Origin: CBDAMZ01 sp965197375
GTDB lineage: Bacteria; Acidobacteriota; Vicinamibacteria; Vicinamibacterales; UBA8438
Direction of reading: 5' to 3'
Assembly (NCBI GenBank): GCA_965197375.1
Contig: CBDAMZ010000005.1
Coordinates: 62,001-126,000, forward strand
DNA length: 64,000 nt
This document shows, piece by piece, positions 46,020 through 54,510 of this stretch (its first letter is position 1; each line of letters begins with the position of its first letter). The notes beneath the pieces are model-generated. The model did no database searches and was not told the DNA's origin. It worked only from the letters and a program-made list of their open reading frames with translations. The position numbers were made by a program, and so were the translations under genes.

Positions 46020-46032
46020 TGTGACAGTCACA
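46020..46032. promoter_or_regulatory. 13-bp palindrome upstream of rpsA
   Basis: TGTGACAGTCACA: perfect 6-bp arms around one central base. It lies in the 162-bp region between the divergent rpsA and the Lys-rich gene. The arms resemble half of the CRP/FNR consensus TGTGA but the spacing (3 bp rather than 6) is wrong for CRP. It could be an operator or a hairpin. Function unknown. Confidence 0.3.
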
Positions 46033-46106
46033 AACCGACAATTTGCGCTAAGCATAAGACTATATGATACTTACCGACGGTCAGTCAAATTTGAAAGGAA
46101 CCTGCA

Positions 46107-46646
46107 ATGGCGAAGTCACGAGCGAAAGCCAAGGCCAAGACCACACGGCGCCGCACGACCCCCTCTCAACGAGCGAAAACCAAGCGCGCCGCGTCCCGGA
46201 AGGCCGGGCGGAAAACCGCACCGAAGGGACGCAAGACCACGAAGCTCCGTACCAAAGCAAAAACCGCGAAGGGAAGATCGCTGACTGTTCGGAAGGCAGG
46301 CAAAAAGAAGAAGACCGCGCGGCGCACGCGCGCCACGCACGGCCGGAACGTGACTCGTCAGAGCCGGCGCCATACGCCGGCGAACCTGAACCGACCTCGC
46401 CGCGTGCTCGCCGAATCCGAGCACGCAGCTTCGCTCGCCCCTTCGACTCAACTCACCAAACCGGTCGAGCCGACACCTGGACTCGCACCGATTCAACCGG
46501 TCACGGGCAGCGACGTCGATGCGCAATGGAACGCGACATTAAGCGGGGACACCAATCAACTAGCGCCGCCATCGTTGGCGCCACGCGGCCCAGCGAGTCC
46601 ACCAGATGATTCGACGGAGCGGATTTGGCTCGACGACGCGGAGTAA
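46107..46646 (+). CDS. Lys/Arg/Ala-rich histone-H1-like protein
   Basis: 179 aa. Residues 1-95 are extremely basic and low complexity (KSRAKAKAKTTRRRTTPSQR, KAGKKKKTARRTRATHG), like the tails of bacterial histone H1-like proteins (AlgP, Hc1). Residues 96-179 are different: Pro/Ser-rich with PVTGSDVDAQWNATLSGD and an acidic ERIWLDDAE end. The GxDVDAxW piece resembles a short motif I associate with DUF6335-like stress proteins, from memory only. AAAGGA lies 8 bp before the ATG. Opposite strand to all neighbours; nucleoid or RNA binding is inferred from charge. Confidence 0.7.
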   Translation: MAKSRAKAKAKTTRRRTTPSQRAKTKRAASRKAGRKTAPKGRKTTKLRTKAKTAKGRSLTVRKAGKKKKTARRTRATHGRNVTRQSRRHTPANLNRPRRVLAESEHAASLAPSTQLTKPVEPTPGLAPIQPVTGSDVDAQWNATLSGDTNQLAPPSLAPRGPASPPDDSTERIWLDDAE

Positions 46647-46698
46647 GACCAAGGAAAGAGAAGACCTGAAACGTTCGAAGCTCAAGCTCCGGAAGGAT

Positions 46699-47370
46699 CT
46701 AAGGTTGCGCCTGCCCCAGTTTTTCCCGAACAATTTCCATCACTTGCCGTACCACCTCGTCGACTGGCACGCCTGTCGTGTCAATGAGAGTAGCATCAGC
46801 CGCCATGGTGAGCGGAGACGCCTGGCGGGTCCGGTCGAGATGATCGCGTGCCTCCAGGGCACTAGCAACCTCAGCGAGCTCGGCAATCTTCGATAGTCTA
46901 TGTGCCGGATCCTTCGCGCGACGGGCTGCACGCTCCTCAGGGGACGCGTCAAGATAAATTTTAACCGCCGCCTCGGGAAACACCACCGTGCCGATATCGC
47001 GACCTTCCATGACGACGGTGCCTTCTCCCGCGTACTCCCGCTGCTGCCGAACGAGCACCGCTCTGACTGTTGGCATCCGTGCGACGCGGGCCGCCGCGAC
47101 ATCCACGTCTGGAGTTCGGATGGCGTGCGTCGCGTCGTGACCGTCGATCATGACGCGGGTCGCCTCGAGCGTGAAGGCTGCCCGGGCCGCAACGTCCGCG
47201 ACAGCCACTTCGTCATCAAGTGAACGTCCTTCCTGACCAGCCTTTAAGGCGACCGAGCGATACATCGCGCCGGTATCCACATACCGGCAACCAAGCACGT
47301 CGGCCACCTCCCGCGCGACCGTACCCTTCCCTACGCCCGAAGGTCCGTCAATAGCAATAACGGTGCTCAT
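46699..47370 (-). CDS. cmk: cytidylate kinase
   Basis: Phosphorylates CMP and dCMP. 223 aa from ATG 47370 (MSTVIAIDGPSGVGKGTV); the frame is open 18 codons further up, overlapping rluB. P-loop GPSGVGKGT, CMP-binding YVDTGAMYRSVALKA, VMEGRDIGTVVFPEAAVKIYLDA, and a lid with RAAR. Complete. Downstream of rluB on the same strand. The usual cmk-rpsA adjacency is interrupted by the basic protein gene on the other strand. Confidence 0.95.
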   Translation of the reverse strand: MSTVIAIDGPSGVGKGTVAREVADVLGCRYVDTGAMYRSVALKAGQEGRSLDDEVAVADVAARAAFTLEATRVMIDGHDATHAIRTPDVDVAAARVARMPTVRAVLVRQQREYAGEGTVVMEGRDIGTVVFPEAAVKIYLDASPEERAARRAKDPAHRLSKIAELAEVASALEARDHLDRTRQASPLTMAADATLIDTTGVPVDEVVRQVMEIVREKLGQAQP

Positions 47371-47389
47371 AACGCCTGTCCCCGTCAAC

Positions 47390-48187
47390 TCAAGTGGCGG
47401 TCGACGGCCGGTGCGCCAGACCATGCTCTCCTGTCAAGGTCGCGGCCCGGCGAAGCGCCGCGACCTCCGATGGGAGCAGATCACGAAATTGGCCGGGTTT
47501 GAGCCTGCGATCGCGAATGGGACCAATTTGAATACGACGCAAGCGCTTAACTGAATGACCAACTACCTCGAGCATCCGGCGAATCTGCCGGTTACGCCCC
47601 TCACGAAGCACGATGCGCACGCGTGCTTCCTGTCCCTGCCGCTCCACTCGCCCAGCCAACACCCTGACATTGACCGGAGCGGTTCGACGTCTCCCCAAGA
47701 GCACGCCAGACGATAGCCGCCGCAACCGAGCATCGCTCGGCACACCCCGCACGGTGGCCTCATAGACTCGCTCCACGCCATGACGTGGGTGCATGAGCCG
47801 CGCAGCCAGGTCCCCGTCGTTTGTCAACAGTAGGAGACCTTCCGAATCATAATCGAGCCGCCCCACCGGGTAGACGTACTCGCGAGTGCCTGGGATCAAA
47901 TCGAGCACCGTCCTCCGACGCTGTGGGTCGCTCCGCGTGGTCACGTAGCCGCGAGGCTTGTAGACAAGCAGGTAGCGTCGCCGTGTGGAGTAACTCGTTC
48001 GGCGGCCGTCCACGCGAACGTCATCACGCTCGGGATCGGCGCGGCTCCCAAGCGTGGAGACCGTCCGCCCATTGACGGTGACACGTCCGGAGCGGATTAG
48101 CGTTTCGGCCGCGCGGCGTGACGCAACCCCCGCGGTTGACAGAAGCTTCTGGAGACGTACCCCCGTTCTGTCGGCACGCAACGTCAT
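47390..48187 (-). CDS. rluB: 23S rRNA pseudouridine synthase, RluB/RsuA family
   Basis: 265 aa from ATG 48187; the frame stays open 43 codons further upstream to GTG 48316, with no good ribosome site at either. N-terminal S4 RNA-binding domain (VRLQKLLSTAGVASRRAAETLIRSGRV, about 10-60), then the catalytic domain with YPVGRLDYDSEGLLLLTNDG holding the catalytic Asp, and the C-terminal block EGRNRQIRRMLEVVGHSVKRLRRIQIG. Downstream of scpB, as in most ScpAB operons. Confidence 0.92.
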   Translation of the reverse strand: MTLRADRTGVRLQKLLSTAGVASRRAAETLIRSGRVTVNGRTVSTLGSRADPERDDVRVDGRRTSYSTRRRYLLVYKPRGYVTTRSDPQRRRTVLDLIPGTREYVYPVGRLDYDSEGLLLLTNDGDLAARLMHPRHGVERVYEATVRGVPSDARLRRLSSGVLLGRRRTAPVNVRVLAGRVERQGQEARVRIVLREGRNRQIRRMLEVVGHSVKRLRRIQIGPIRDRRLKPGQFRDLLPSEVAALRRAATLTGEHGLAHRPSTAT

Positions 48188-48365
48188 CGCTGGGCTTGGT
48201 GCCGTCTGATGCACCGGACTTGGTGTCTCTCCGTAAACAAAGGAGTTGGCACAACACGGCTCAGCTACTGAGGAATGATGTTGTGGCGCCTCAGACGGCT
48301 TTGCCGTAACCTCCACAGGCGACTTCAGTTGGGAACTTTATTCGCAAAAATTTAGCACTCGTACG

Positions 48366-49004
48366 CTAATGGATTTGTTCTTCCGCATCCTTAAGCCGCT
48401 CTGGTTCCTGCTCGAACGGTAGGGCCTCGCTTGTAGGGTAAGCCGGGGACAGACCGGGTGGCACTTCCATTCCCAGTGCTTCTGCCATGTCCTCAACTTT
48501 TGGTAGATCATTCAGGTCCTTGAGCCCGAAGCGATTGAGAAACTCGCGCGTCGTGGCGTACAGAAACGGCCGCCCGATAACCGGCTTACGCCCTACGGCC
48601 TTGACCAGGCGGCGCTCAACCAGCGTGCCAAGCACTCCCGACGTGTTGACGCCCCGAATCTCGCCGATCTCCGGCCCGGTAATCGGTTGCCGGTAAGCAA
48701 TAACCGCCAAGGTCTCAAGGGCCTGGACCGACAGACGATACTTTGAGTGTTCGTGAAATAGTCGCCGGACCCACTCGTGGAATTCAGGTCTAGTAACAAT
48801 TTGATGCCCACCCGCCACTTCGACAAGCTGCAGCCCACCCGGCCGTTCCTCCCACGCCCGCCTCAACGACATTAGGGCCTCTTCAATATGCTCTTTCGGC
48901 TCACTATCGAGGATCCCGACGAGCATCTTAAAAGTCACCGGCTCGGGAGACGCGAAGATCAGCGCCTCAACGATGGCCTCGAGGTCACTCAGGTCGTCTG
49001 ACAC
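48366..49004 (-). CDS. scpB: ScpB, segregation and condensation protein
   Basis: Kleisin-associated subunit of the SMC-ScpAB condensin. 212 aa from GTG 49004, preceded by GAAGGAG at 6 bp; the frame opens 11 codons earlier without such support. Two winged-helix domains: LEAIVEALIFASPEPV near 10, ALETLAVIAYRQPITGPEIGEIRGVNTSGVLGTLVERRLV near 105, YATTREFLNRFGLKDLNDLP near 150. Downstream of scpA with an 88-bp gap. Confidence 0.94.
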   Translation of the reverse strand: MSDDLSDLEAIVEALIFASPEPVTFKMLVGILDSEPKEHIEEALMSLRRAWEERPGGLQLVEVAGGHQIVTRPEFHEWVRRLFHEHSKYRLSVQALETLAVIAYRQPITGPEIGEIRGVNTSGVLGTLVERRLVKAVGRKPVIGRPFLYATTREFLNRFGLKDLNDLPKVEDMAEALGMEVPPGLSPAYPTSEALPFEQEPERLKDAEEQIH

Positions 49005-49092
49005 AACGAGCTCCTTCTTCCTTCCCTGGCTTCGCAACTAGCAGCGCTTGGTGTATACCTGTCTACATTCAGCCGACTCGTACCACGAGTTC

Positions 49093-49923
49093 CTAGCGCT
49101 CGGCCTTCACCGACTTGCTGGCATTGGGGATCCGCGCACGTCTATAAATCCGGATCGGGCGAAACGCACCCGACTGAAAGACACGGATCGCCCGCACCAG
49201 CACCATCTCGAGCACCGCGAGAAACGTCGTGACCAAATCTTGTCGCGAGGCACCATCTGCGAATAGCTCGTCGAACCTACAAGCTTCTGTCTCGGAGAGC
49301 CGACCGAGTAGCTGCTTAATGCGCGTCTCGATCGACATGCGCCCCTCAGGTAGTTGAACCGGCGGCCGCTCACGCGCCCGCATGAGCACCGCCTGGAACG
49401 CTTGCAACAGGCCAAACAGATCAATCTCGAGCTCGCGCTCGAACGGCTCGCCAGCGACCTCTTCGACTCGACCGTCTGGCCTCGTCCACTGCGCGCTCCG
49501 AAGCGTTTCCCGCTCGTACAGCAGTTCGGCTGCCGCTTTGAACTGCTGATGCTCCAACAAGCGCCGCACCAGGGCGTCGCGCGGGTCTTCCTGGTCCACC
49601 TCCCCCTCTGACTCACTCTCGATCCTCGGCACGAGCATGCGCGACTTAATATGGATGAGCGTGGCGGCCATCAGCAGAAACTCTCCGGCCACGTCGAGGT
49701 CGAGCTCCTGCATCAGTTCGAGATACTCGAGATACTGAGCCGTAATCGTCACGATCGGGATATCGTAAATGTCGACCTCGTTCCTCTTAATAAGGAAGAG
49801 GAGCAGGTCGAGCGGCCCCTCGAACTTTTCGAGCTTGACCGGATAGTCAGGCAGGATCGACTCGAAATCGGATGGGATCTCGAGCTTGGCATTGTCGGCT
49901 ACCCGTTCTCCATCATCCCCCAT
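49093..49923 (-). CDS. scpA: ScpA, kleisin of the SMC complex
   Basis: Bridges SMC heads in chromosome condensation. 276 aa. Conserved N-terminus YPVKLEKFEGPLDLLLFLIKRNEVDIYDIPI with the SMC-neck helix, then EYLELMQELDLDVAGEFLLMAATLIHIKSRMLVP, an acidic linker, and a C-terminal winged helix (VTTFLAVLEMVLVRAIRVFQSGAFRPIRI). Complete. 37 bp after trpS. Confidence 0.95.
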   Translation of the reverse strand: MGDDGERVADNAKLEIPSDFESILPDYPVKLEKFEGPLDLLLFLIKRNEVDIYDIPIVTITAQYLEYLELMQELDLDVAGEFLLMAATLIHIKSRMLVPRIESESEGEVDQEDPRDALVRRLLEHQQFKAAAELLYERETLRSAQWTRPDGRVEEVAGEPFERELEIDLFGLLQAFQAVLMRARERPPVQLPEGRMSIETRIKQLLGRLSETEACRFDELFADGASRQDLVTTFLAVLEMVLVRAIRVFQSGAFRPIRIYRRARIPNASKSVKAER

Positions 49924-49960
49924 CTGTCCCTGACCCCTGGCCGATAGCCTTTGCCCTTAG

Positions 49961-50968
49961 TTAGTTATACGCCAGCTTGACGGTCTCTCGGACTCGCTCC
50001 ATAGTCTGACGGGCGATCACACGCGCCCGACTGGACCCGTCAAGCAGGATCTCCCGGATTCGTCCCGGCCGACGGCGAATCTCCGCCCGCCGCTCGCGCA
50101 TCGGCTCCAGCAGCGCGTTGATGGCACGTGCCAACTTTTCCTTCACTTCCACATCGCCTACCTTACCGGCCCGGTAGCGCGCCTTCAGGTCTTCAATCTC
50201 GTCTTTATTAGAGTTGAAGGCATCGTGATAAGTGAACACCGGATTGCCTTCTACTGCCCCCGGAATGTGAGCATGAATCCGCTTCGGATCGGTATACATC
50301 CGCATGACTTTCTTGCGGACAGTTTCGGCATCGTCCGACAGGTTAATCGTATTCCCGTAGCTTTTGCTCATCTTCCGGTTGTCAAGCCCCGGCAGCCGCG
50401 GAAAGCGTGTCAGCAAGGGCTGCGGCTCCGGAAATAACTCCCCGAAGAACCCGTGAACGCGCCGGACGACCTCCCGTATCAGCTCGAGGTGGGGCACCTG
50501 GTCATCACCAACCGGTACATACTCCCCGCGATAGATGATGACGTCGGCACACTGTAACAACGGATAACCTAGAAACCCGAATGTTGACAGGTCACGATCC
50601 GCAAGCTCGTTGATCTGCTCCTTATAGGTCGGCACCCGCTCTAGCCAGGGAACTGGGACCACCATCGAGAGTAGCAAGCAGAGCTCGGCATGCTCCGGCA
50701 CCAGCGATTGCACGAAGAGCGTGCTCCGTTCGGGAACAACACCGGCCGCAATCCAGTCCGCAACGTTGTCGTAGGCGTAGCGCGTTAACTCGGTAGTATC
50801 AGCGTACTCACTAGTCAACGCGTGCCAATCAGCAACGAAATACATACAGTCGTAGTCTGACTGCAGGTCGGCCCACTTCCGTAGGGCACCAACTAGATGA
50901 CCTAGGTGGAGGTTGCCAGTCGGCCGCATGCCTGATACGACCCGTGGCTTTACTTGGTCAGCAACCAT
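49961..50968 (-). CDS. trpS: tryptophanyl-tRNA synthetase
   Basis: Class I enzyme for tRNA-Trp. 335 aa from ATG 50968; that start lies 19 bp inside the end of the upstream protease gene. HIGH-type motif in MRPTGNLHLGHLVGAL, GYPLLQCADVIIYRGEYVPVGDDQ for the Trp site, and KMSKS in LDNRKMSKSYGNTI. The C-terminal helix MERVRETVKLAYN closes the protein. No attenuator or T-box features are visible upstream. Confidence 0.95.
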   Translation of the reverse strand: MVADQVKPRVVSGMRPTGNLHLGHLVGALRKWADLQSDYDCMYFVADWHALTSEYADTTELTRYAYDNVADWIAAGVVPERSTLFVQSLVPEHAELCLLLSMVVPVPWLERVPTYKEQINELADRDLSTFGFLGYPLLQCADVIIYRGEYVPVGDDQVPHLELIREVVRRVHGFFGELFPEPQPLLTRFPRLPGLDNRKMSKSYGNTINLSDDAETVRKKVMRMYTDPKRIHAHIPGAVEGNPVFTYHDAFNSNKDEIEDLKARYRAGKVGDVEVKEKLARAINALLEPMRERRAEIRRRPGRIREILLDGSSRARVIARQTMERVRETVKLAYN

Positions 50969-51591
50969 GACAGAAATAAATACGGTGGCATGATGAGGGC
51001 ACTCAGGGCACCGGTGAGAAGCAGCGCATACAGGCACAAAAATCCCCAGGGGCGGATCAGTCGGTCATAGCCACTGGCGATGCCGGCCGGTAGCAGACCG
51101 GCGAGCACGTTGCCGCCATCGAGCGGCGGCACCGGCACCATGTTGAAAATCGCCAGTAGCAAGTTAAGCTTAAATAGAATTGCGGTAATTTCCCATAGGG
51201 GTAGTTCCAGCCCGGCACCGACGGTAAGCGGGCTAACGGGGAGCGCGCGCATCGCCCCGGCAGCAATCACGGCCAGCACCATATTGCTTGCTGGCCCGGC
51301 CGCTGCGACACACAGAAAATCTCGCCTCGGCCTCGTCAGGTTCGCGGGAATGACCGGGACCGGCTTTGCCCAGCCGATGACTGGCGCCCCAGTCGTAAAC
51401 GCCAGTAACGGCAGCAACAAAGTCCCGAACGGGTCGATATGAGCCGCCGGGTTGAGCGTGATTCGACCGAGCCGTCTGGCGGTCGGGTCACCCAACCGCG
51501 CAGCGGTCCAAGCATGCGCCGACTCGTGGACTGTAAGGGCAAACAGCAGAACGAGAAAGGTAATGACGAGTTGTCCGAGATCGAAGCTCAA
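50950..51591 (-). CDS. site-2 protease family (M50) membrane metalloprotease
   Basis: 213 aa with five to six helices. The zinc site HExxH is in LTVHESAHAWTAARLGD near 20 and the third ligand region in PVPPLDGGNVLAGLLP near 145. This is the small CBS-less, PDZ-less rhomboid-like M50B group, seen commonly next to trpS and scpA in many bacteria. Substrate is unknown. The stop overlaps the trpS start by 19 bp. Confidence 0.92.
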   Translation of the reverse strand: MSFDLGQLVITFLVLLFALTVHESAHAWTAARLGDPTARRLGRITLNPAAHIDPFGTLLLPLLAFTTGAPVIGWAKPVPVIPANLTRPRRDFLCVAAAGPASNMVLAVIAAGAMRALPVSPLTVGAGLELPLWEITAILFKLNLLLAIFNMVPVPPLDGGNVLAGLLPAGIASGYDRLIRPWGFLCLYALLLTGALSALIMPPYLFLSWLLTK

Positions 51592-51746
51592 CGGTTACAG
51601 AATAAGGCAGCCGGAAGGTCTGGGCAAGTGGGATCGTCCATCGTCCTCCCCGCTAGACACATTAATTAAGGACAACATCGTAACGTTTAAAGCCAGTCTT
51701 TAGTCGACTCGGGAACGCGACGCCGCCCGAGGAGCGGGACGGAATT

Positions 51747-53642
51747 TTATGTGGTCCTGCTCTGCCCATAGGTGGGTTTGGTGAAATGCTCGAGCAGTGC
51801 ATCAGCCAGCTTAGCCCCCACGACGGTCTTAAGCTCTTCGCGCGTCGCCCGGCGCACGTTGGCAAAGCTCCCGAAACGGCGCAGGAGAGCACGCCGACGA
51901 CGGGGGCCGATCCCCGGCACCACGTCCAACTTAGACTGGAGGTCACGCATCGTCCTGGCACGCCGGTGATAAGTCACGGCAAAGCGGTGGGCCTCGTCAC
52001 GAACGCGCTGGACGAGTCGGAGTGCGGAGCTCTGCCCCGGCAGTCGAATTGGTTCGTTCGCGTCGCGAGCGAAAATCACTTCTTCGCGCTTGGCGAGCCC
52101 AACGGCAACAAGATTGGCTAGCCCGAGCTGCTCAAACGCGCGATACGCCGCTGAGAGCTGCCCTTTGCCTCCATCGACGATTACCAGATCGGGAAATGGG
52201 CCGCCCTCTCCCAAGAGCCGACCGTAACGGCGCAGGACGACTTCTTCCATCGCAGCGCAATCGTCTAGCCGGCGGCCGGTGGCTGGTAAGTGGGGACTAA
52301 GAGGCCTCTTGGCTCGACGTCCCCGGTCCCCAGTCCCTAACCCCTGGATCCTGTACTTTCGGTACTCGCTGCGCTGCATGCGCCCATCCTCGCAAACCAC
52401 CATAGATCCGACGGTCTCGCTCCCCTGGATAGTCGAGATGTCAAAACACTCGAGGCGGCGTGGCGTGACAGACAGACCAATCACACGCCGCAGCTCCTCT
52501 AACGCGTCACCCTGCACTCGCGTGTCCTCGCTGTGCCTGGAGTCGTAAGCTAACACGGCGTTTCGCGCGGCCAGTTTAAGCAACCCGCGCTTATCACCGC
52601 GCTTCGGCACTAGTAGACGCACGCGACGCTTGACCCGCTCGGACAACCATCGCTCGATCGAGTCCCGCTCGTCGATCTCGACAGGTAGATGCACCTCTGG
52701 TGGGACCGCGCGGCACTCATAGAACTGCTGGACCGCAGCCTGCAGCACATCCGCTTCTCGTTCACTCGCTCCCTCGATTTCATCAGCGACCAGCTCCACC
52801 CGTTCGACGACCCGCCCGCGTCGCATCTGGAAGACCTGGACAATGGCGCCCGCGGGCCCCAGTTTCAGACCAAAGACATCGCGGTCCCCCAAACGCGCCG
52901 TTGCCATCTTCTGCTGGCGATCGCGGAGCGTCTCAATGGTCCGTGTGGCATCTCGCAGCTGCGCAGCTCGCTCGTAGTGTTGCTCATCTGACGCCGACTG
53001 CATTTGGTGTCGCAACTTCGAAATAACCTCGTTGTTTCGACCTTCGAGAAACAGCCGTGTATGCTCGGCCGCGCGCGCGTACTGGTCCTGGCTACAAAGA
53101 TCCGACACGCAAGGCGCGATACACCGCTTGATGTCGTATTCTAGACAGGGCCGACCGCGGCGCCCGGTGATGACTTCGTTACATGACCGGATGCCAAACA
53201 GCCGGTGCGTGAGCAACATCGTCTTCCGCGCGAATGTGGCCGGGAGGAACGGTCCAGCATAGAAGTTCCCGTCGCGCGTTACCTGGCGTGCGACAAGTAC
53301 ACGCGGGAAAGTTTCCGCAGTGGTCAACTGCAGATATGGGTAGTTCTTGTCGTCGCGAAGTAGGATGTTGTACCGGGGCTTTCGTTGTTTAATCAGGTTG
53401 CTCTCGAGCGCCAGCGCCTCAACTACCGAATCGGTGACAATAACCTCAAGTCGAGCGATTTCGTCGAGCAGCGCATCGATCCTGGGACTCGTCCCGTAGG
53501 CTCCGAGGTAGCTGCGAACGCGATCTTGAAGGGCGCGCGCGCGGCCCACATAGATAGTGTCTCCGTGGCGGTTGAAATACAGGTACACTCCAGGCTGCTC
53601 GGGTAGGTGTGAGATCTCGGCCTTGAGATCAAGAATAGCCAT
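51747..53642 (-). CDS. uvrC: excinuclease ABC subunit C
   Basis: Makes both incisions in nucleotide excision repair. 631 aa from ATG 53642. GIY-YIG nuclease at the N-terminus (GVYLYFNRHGDTIYVGRA, about 15-90), UVR motif about 205-240 (IQMQSASDEQHYERAAQLRD-type), UvrC RNase-H-like domain with FDISTIQGSETVGSMVV and LVIVDGGKGQLSAA, and C-terminal helix-hairpin-helix (VPGIGPRRRRALLRRFGS). Between YRIQGL and DDCAAMEEV there is an extra stretch of about 25 residues encoded by a G/C-rich heptamer block. Divergent from the phosphatidyltransferase by 37 bp. Confidence 0.95.
   Translation of the reverse strand: MAILDLKAEISHLPEQPGVYLYFNRHGDTIYVGRARALQDRVRSYLGAYGTSPRIDALLDEIARLEVIVTDSVVEALALESNLIKQRKPRYNILLRDDKNYPYLQLTTAETFPRVLVARQVTRDGNFYAGPFLPATFARKTMLLTHRLFGIRSCNEVITGRRGRPCLEYDIKRCIAPCVSDLCSQDQYARAAEHTRLFLEGRNNEVISKLRHQMQSASDEQHYERAAQLRDATRTIETLRDRQQKMATARLGDRDVFGLKLGPAGAIVQVFQMRRGRVVERVELVADEIEGASEREADVLQAAVQQFYECRAVPPEVHLPVEIDERDSIERWLSERVKRRVRLLVPKRGDKRGLLKLAARNAVLAYDSRHSEDTRVQGDALEELRRVIGLSVTPRRLECFDISTIQGSETVGSMVVCEDGRMQRSEYRKYRIQGLGTGDRGRRAKRPLSPHLPATGRRLDDCAAMEEVVLRRYGRLLGEGGPFPDLVIVDGGKGQLSAAYRAFEQLGLANLVAVGLAKREEVIFARDANEPIRLPGQSSALRLVQRVRDEAHRFAVTYHRRARTMRDLQSKLDVVPGIGPRRRRALLRRFGSFANVRRATREELKTVVGAKLADALLEHFTKPTYGQSRTT
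52318..52345. repeat. in-frame heptamer repeats inside uvrC
   Basis: Four contiguous 7-bp units on the plus strand: CGTCCCC, GGTCCCC, AGTCCCT, AACCCCT. The units are variants of CCCCAGT/CCCCTAA shifted by register. A reverse-orientation unit TGGGGACTAAG lies at 52291-52301, so the block can form a hairpin. It encodes the part of UvrC that has no counterpart in E. coli UvrC, and the reading frame is kept open through it. Confidence 0.65.
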
Positions 53643-53679
53643 GGAATTGGAATTATAGCGCTCGGGCGACCCGCTCCAG

Positions 53680-54282
53680 ATGACCTTCACTGGCACCGTT
53701 GGCCTGATTTGCCTGTTTCCGTTGCGTGCCATCATCAAGCTCTGCGTTCGATGCAGGATTCATCCGAACCTACTGACGCTGACCGGGGTCATCATCAACG
53801 CCGGCGCGGCCTGGATGCTTGCCGCTGGACGGTTCCATATGGCCGGCGTCGTCATGATCGTGGCCAGCACCTTCGACTTTATCGACGGCAAGGTCGCTGA
53901 CGAGCTGGCCCTCAAGTCACGCTTCGGCGGATTTTGGGACTCGGTGATGGATCGCTTCTCGGATATCTTTCTACTCACCGGCCTGATCTACCTGTATGCG
54001 GATCTCGGCCGCACCGACTACGTCCTGATCACCGCGCTGGCACTGATGTTCTCAGTGATGACGAGCTACACAAGGGCTCGGGCCGAATCGCTCATTGATC
54101 AATGTAAAGTGGGATTCATGGAGCGACCGGAACGCATCGTGCTTTTAATGATCGGCGCGTTCACAAACCGCATGGGCGCCGTGTTGTGGGTCATTTTGGC
54201 GTTGTCAGTGATCACGGTGCTGGACCGCATCTACTACACCTGGCGTGAGCTGCGTGCCACTGAACGTGAGACGGCCCCATGA
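53680..54282 (+). CDS. CDP-alcohol phosphatidyltransferase
   Basis: 200 aa integral membrane enzyme that moves a phosphatidyl group from CDP-diacylglycerol to an alcohol head group. Six helices expected. The family motif DxxDGxxAR...GxxxDxxxD appears as DFIDGKVADELALKSRFGG followed by FWDSVMDR; the four Asp are kept, but the Arg after Ala is Asp. Head group (inositol-phosphate, glycerol-phosphate or other) cannot be assigned. It overlaps the next small gene by 4 bp. Confidence 0.85.
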   Translation: MTFTGTVGLICLFPLRAIIKLCVRCRIHPNLLTLTGVIINAGAAWMLAAGRFHMAGVVMIVASTFDFIDGKVADELALKSRFGGFWDSVMDRFSDIFLLTGLIYLYADLGRTDYVLITALALMFSVMTSYTRARAESLIDQCKVGFMERPERIVLLMIGAFTNRMGAVLWVILALSVITVLDRIYYTWRELRATERETAP

Positions 54283-54482
54283 CGGTCAAGCGGCTGCTCG
54301 CGTTGCCGGCGTTAGCTGTCTGGCATGCGCTCTTCTGGACGTTCGAACGCGTCACCTGGCAATACGACCTAATGGTGATTGTGATTCTCGCATTCATCTG
54401 GATCACGCCACCACAGTGGCTCGGGGATCCGATGACGAACGGGCCAGGCCTGATTGGGTTGGTTTTAGAGTGGCTCAGATAG
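54279..54482 (+). CDS. small membrane protein coupled to phosphatidyltransferase
   Basis: 67 aa. Two hydrophobic segments, LLALPALAVWHALFWTF and YDLMVIVILAFIWITPPQW. The ATG overlaps the upstream stop (ATGA), suggesting translational coupling and a shared role in the membrane. No family recognised. Confidence 0.6.
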   Translation: MTVKRLLALPALAVWHALFWTFERVTWQYDLMVIVILAFIWITPPQWLGDPMTNGPGLIGLVLEWLR

Positions 54483-54510
54483 GAGGCAGGCGTTAACACC
54501 GCCGCGCTAG

